Source of the DNA: Flavobacteriaceae bacterium
GTDB taxonomy: Bacteria; Bacteroidota; Bacteroidia; Flavobacteriales; Flavobacteriaceae
Assembly: GCA_023260435.1 (NCBI GenBank)
Contig: JALQVG010000073.1
Span: forward strand, 1 to 39,563
Direction: 5' to 3'
Length of the DNA: 39,563 nucleotides
In this document: piece by piece, positions 37,216-39,563 of the stretch
How positions within the stretch are numbered: the first letter of the stretch is position 1
Layout of the letters: each line of letters starts with the position of its first letter
Position numbers and translations under genes: made by a program
Notes under the pieces: model-generated
Seen by the model: only the letters and a program-made list of their open reading frames with translations
Told to the model about the DNA's origin: nothing
The model's database searches: none

Positions 37216-38100
37216 ATGTCTACAGCCTCAACTACTGCTGCAACACCTGTACAAACCCATGTGGGTAAACCCAAATGGATAAGAGTTAAGCTGCCCACGG
37301 GTAAGAATTATACCCAACTCCGGGGATTGGTCGATCAGTATAAACTAAACACCATTTGTACCTCTGGCTCCTGTCCCAATATGGGCGAATGCTGGGGTGA
37401 AGGCACAGCTACCTTTATGATTTTGGGCAACACCTGTACTAGATCTTGTGGTTTTTGTGGGGTAAAAACAGGTCGCCCAGATCAAGTGGATTGGGAAGAG
37501 CCTGAAAAAGTGGCTCAATCGATAAAAATCATGGGCATTAAACACGCTGTGATCACCTCTGTAGACAGGGATGATTTAAAGGATATGGGATCTATTCTTT
37601 GGGCAGAAACCGTACAAGCCATCAGAAGGTTAAATCCAAACACCACCTTAGAAACCTTAATCCCTGACTTTCAAGGGATCCACAAACATTTAGACCGTAT
37701 TGTAGCGGTTGCTCCAGAGGTCATTTCCCACAACATGGAGACCGTGAAACGTTTAACCCGTGCGGTGCGTATTCAAGCGCGGTACGAGCGCAGTTTAGAG
37801 GTGCTTGGCTACCTAAAAGAAGCTGGGGCCAACAGAACCAAAACTGGACTCATGTTGGGGCTTGGTGAAACCCGTGAAGAAGTGATCGAGACCTTACACG
37901 ACCTAAGAGCGCATGAGGTAGATGTGGTTACTTTGGGCCAATACCTTCAACCTTCCAAAAAACACTTGCCCGTGGTGGAATACATTACTCCGGAGCAATT
38001 CAAAGAGTACGAGACCATCGGACTTGAATTAGGTTTTAGACATGTGGAAAGTGGGGCGTTAGTTCGCTCGTCCTACAAGGCTCAAAAGCATATTCTTTAA
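37216..38100 (+). CDS. lipA: Lipoyl synthase
   Basis: [13 protein letters not shown] and [10 protein letters not shown] cluster motifs; [13 protein letters not shown]-terminus. Confidence 0.97.
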   Translation: MSTASTTAATPVQTHVGKPKWIRVKLPTGKNYTQLRGLVDQYKLNTICTSGSCPNMGECWGEGTATFMILGNTCTRSCGFCGVKTGRPDQVDWEEPEKVAQSIKIMGIKHAVITSVDRDDLKDMGSILWAETVQAIRRLNPNTTLETLIPDFQGIHKHLDRIVAVAPEVISHNMETVKRLTRAVRIQARYERSLEVLGYLKEAGANRTKTGLMLGLGETREEVIETLHDLRAHEVDVVTLGQYLQPSKKHLPVVEYITPEQFKEYETIGLELGFRHVESGALVRSSYKAQKHIL

Positions 38101-39063
38101 TAGGGTACTGCTTGGTTCATCCATAAGGTGTGTGACACCAACAGCATACCAATTTTCGTACAACCCAAGCCACTTCACCGAATCCTTTTCGGTAGTCAAC
38201 ACACAACGTCCTCCCAGAGTCTGAAAATCAAACGCACTATAGCTGTGGTGGTCGTTGAAGGACCTGTGCTCCCCCTTCCATCCTAGGGACTTTAGGTGCT
38301 CAACTAGGGGGGATGGGTCAGCAATACCAGTGACCAGCACCGGATTTTGCAGCAGCAAATCCGCCAATGTGCGTGTACCCAATGGACCCGAAACAGTAGA
38401 GCTATAGCTCAATTGAGCAAACAGCAAGGCCTGACCTTTCTGTACCTTCATCGCAGAACGCCATTGTTTTTGAACAGACTGATCGGGAAAATCAGGAGAT
38501 TTAGTTACGATGATCACTTCGGCTCTTTGGGCTGCGGATCGGATATCCCTCAGTGAACCCCGAGGAAAAAGATGATCTCTGTGATAGGGCTTGCTCCAGG
38601 TCGTGAGCAGTATGTGAGCATGAGGCACCAATGACCTGTGTTGAAAGGCATCATCCAGCAACACCAAGTCAGGCTTAATACGGTGTTCTAAAAACCTCAT
38701 TCCGGCTACCCGTGAAGCGGAGCATACCAAGCTAACATCGGGAAACTTATCGAGCAAATCAGCGGCCTCATCCCCCAACTCATAAGGACCATCTCCTGGT
38801 TTGGCGTGCCATAAGCCTTTGGTTTTCCTCCCATATCCTCGAGTGAGCACTGCTATTTTAAGATCTTTAGGTGCCGTATGAATCAAGTATTGAACCATGG
38901 GGGATTTGCCGGTGCCACCCAGACTCAGGTTGCCAATGACCATACTAGGGGTGTTAAATCTATAGGTAGCAAACACACCCCAATCGTAGGCTGCATGCCT
39001 GAGGCGCAACACAAAGCCGAGCAATGCCGCCCAAGGGGCTGTCCAAATCGTGCGGAGGTTCAT
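38059..39063 (-). CDS. lpxK: Tetraacyldisaccharide 4'-kinase
   Basis: [19 protein letters not shown] Walker [29 protein letters not shown]. Confidence 0.94.
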   Translation of the reverse strand: MNLRTIWTAPWAALLGFVLRLRHAAYDWGVFATYRFNTPSMVIGNLSLGGTGKSPMVQYLIHTAPKDLKIAVLTRGYGRKTKGLWHAKPGDGPYELGDEAADLLDKFPDVSLVCSASRVAGMRFLEHRIKPDLVLLDDAFQHRSLVPHAHILLTTWSKPYHRDHLFPRGSLRDIRSAAQRAEVIIVTKSPDFPDQSVQKQWRSAMKVQKGQALLFAQLSYSSTVSGPLGTRTLADLLLQNPVLVTGIADPSPLVEHLKSLGWKGEHRSFNDHHSYSAFDFQTLGGRCVLTTEKDSVKWLGLYENWYAVGVTHLMDEPSSTLLKNMLLSLVGRAN

Positions 39064-39107
39064 GCGACAAATCTAGAATAATTATCTTTGACAGACTAAA
39101 TCAATCC

Positions 39108-39563
39108 ATGAAGGTTCAAGACATTGCCCAACTACTCGATCAACTAGCCCCACTGGAGATCGCCGCTGATTTTGACAACACAGGTTTACTGGTCGGAGAT
39201 CCCGACGCATCGGTGGAAAAAATATTGGTCTCGCACGATGCATTACCCGAAGTGGTGTTAGAGGCCCAACGACTGGGATGCTCCTTAATCGTCGCCTTTC
39301 ACCCCATTATTTTTTCAGGACTCACCCACATCAACCCCTATGATTATGTAGGTAAAGCGGTTACTCTGGCTATAGCGCATAAAATAGCGATCTACAGCAT
39401 GCATACAGCTTTGGACCAAGTAATTCACGGAGTAAATGCTCCATTGGGTGAAGCACTGGGGTTGACTGAGACGGAGGTATTGGCCCCCAGCGGCGTACAC
39501 CCCATCCACGGCTCCATTGGATTTGGGCAAATAGGCACCTTACCTCAAGCGCTTTCCGAAATT
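39108..39563 (+). CDS. Nif3-like dinuclear metal center protein, N-terminal part (truncated by window end)
   Basis: Open frame to window end: MKVQDIAQLLDQLAPLEIAADFDNTGLLVGDP...VAFHPIIFSGL...IYSMHTALDQVIHGVN; not in ORF track because it has no stop in window. Confidence 0.85.
   Translation, partial: MKVQDIAQLLDQLAPLEIAADFDNTGLLVGDPDASVEKILVSHDALPEVVLEAQRLGCSLIVAFHPIIFSGLTHINPYDYVGKAVTLAIAHKIAIYSMHTALDQVIHGVNAPLGEALGLTETEVLAPSGVHPIHGSIGFGQIGTLPQALSEI

Overview
Gene-dense chromosomal segment with the character of Bacteroidota/Flavobacteriia: TAnnTTTG-type -7 promoter elements, a minus-strand rpsU, xerC, hpf, tRNA-Thr, tRNA-Tyr series, and few Shine-Dalgarno (SD) sequences. It is mostly housekeeping DNA. 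Contents in order: two tRNAs, hpf, xerC-like recombinase, rpsU, acyl-CoA dehydrogenase, HhH protein, AGCS symporter, K+ channel/PspC/rhodanese operon, marR-yceI, a complete trpEGDCFBA operon, M20 peptidase, pyruvate carboxylase, yaaA, rluD/PASTA, ddl-coaD, NUDIX, pyrE, birA, rsfS-ftsH-LUD-cdsA-psd-ACBP, valS, DUF1573-aminotransferase-murB, sigma factor, lipA, lpxK and a truncated Nif3-like gene. I see no CRISPR array, transposon or rRNA. The strongest unannotated signal is upstream of trpE. An 18-aa ORF (8198-8254, MNNKNKFSWWWNNLQQNL), too short for the ORF track, has three consecutive Trp codons and is followed by a perfect 10-bp terminator hairpin. Its ATG lies 5 nt past a TATCTTTG promoter element. 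This looks like a ribosome-mediated trp attenuator whose leader peptide may be translated from a leaderless mRNA. Other notable signals are overlapping perfect palindromes on the marR promoter, a strong SD specific to rpsU, a pyrE promoter overlapping the start codon of the divergent NUDIX gene, an identical 15-nt promoter/5'UTR block at lipA and yaaA, and compact tail-to-tail gene overlaps. All coordinates, pairings and family calls were made by eye; no searches or folding were run.
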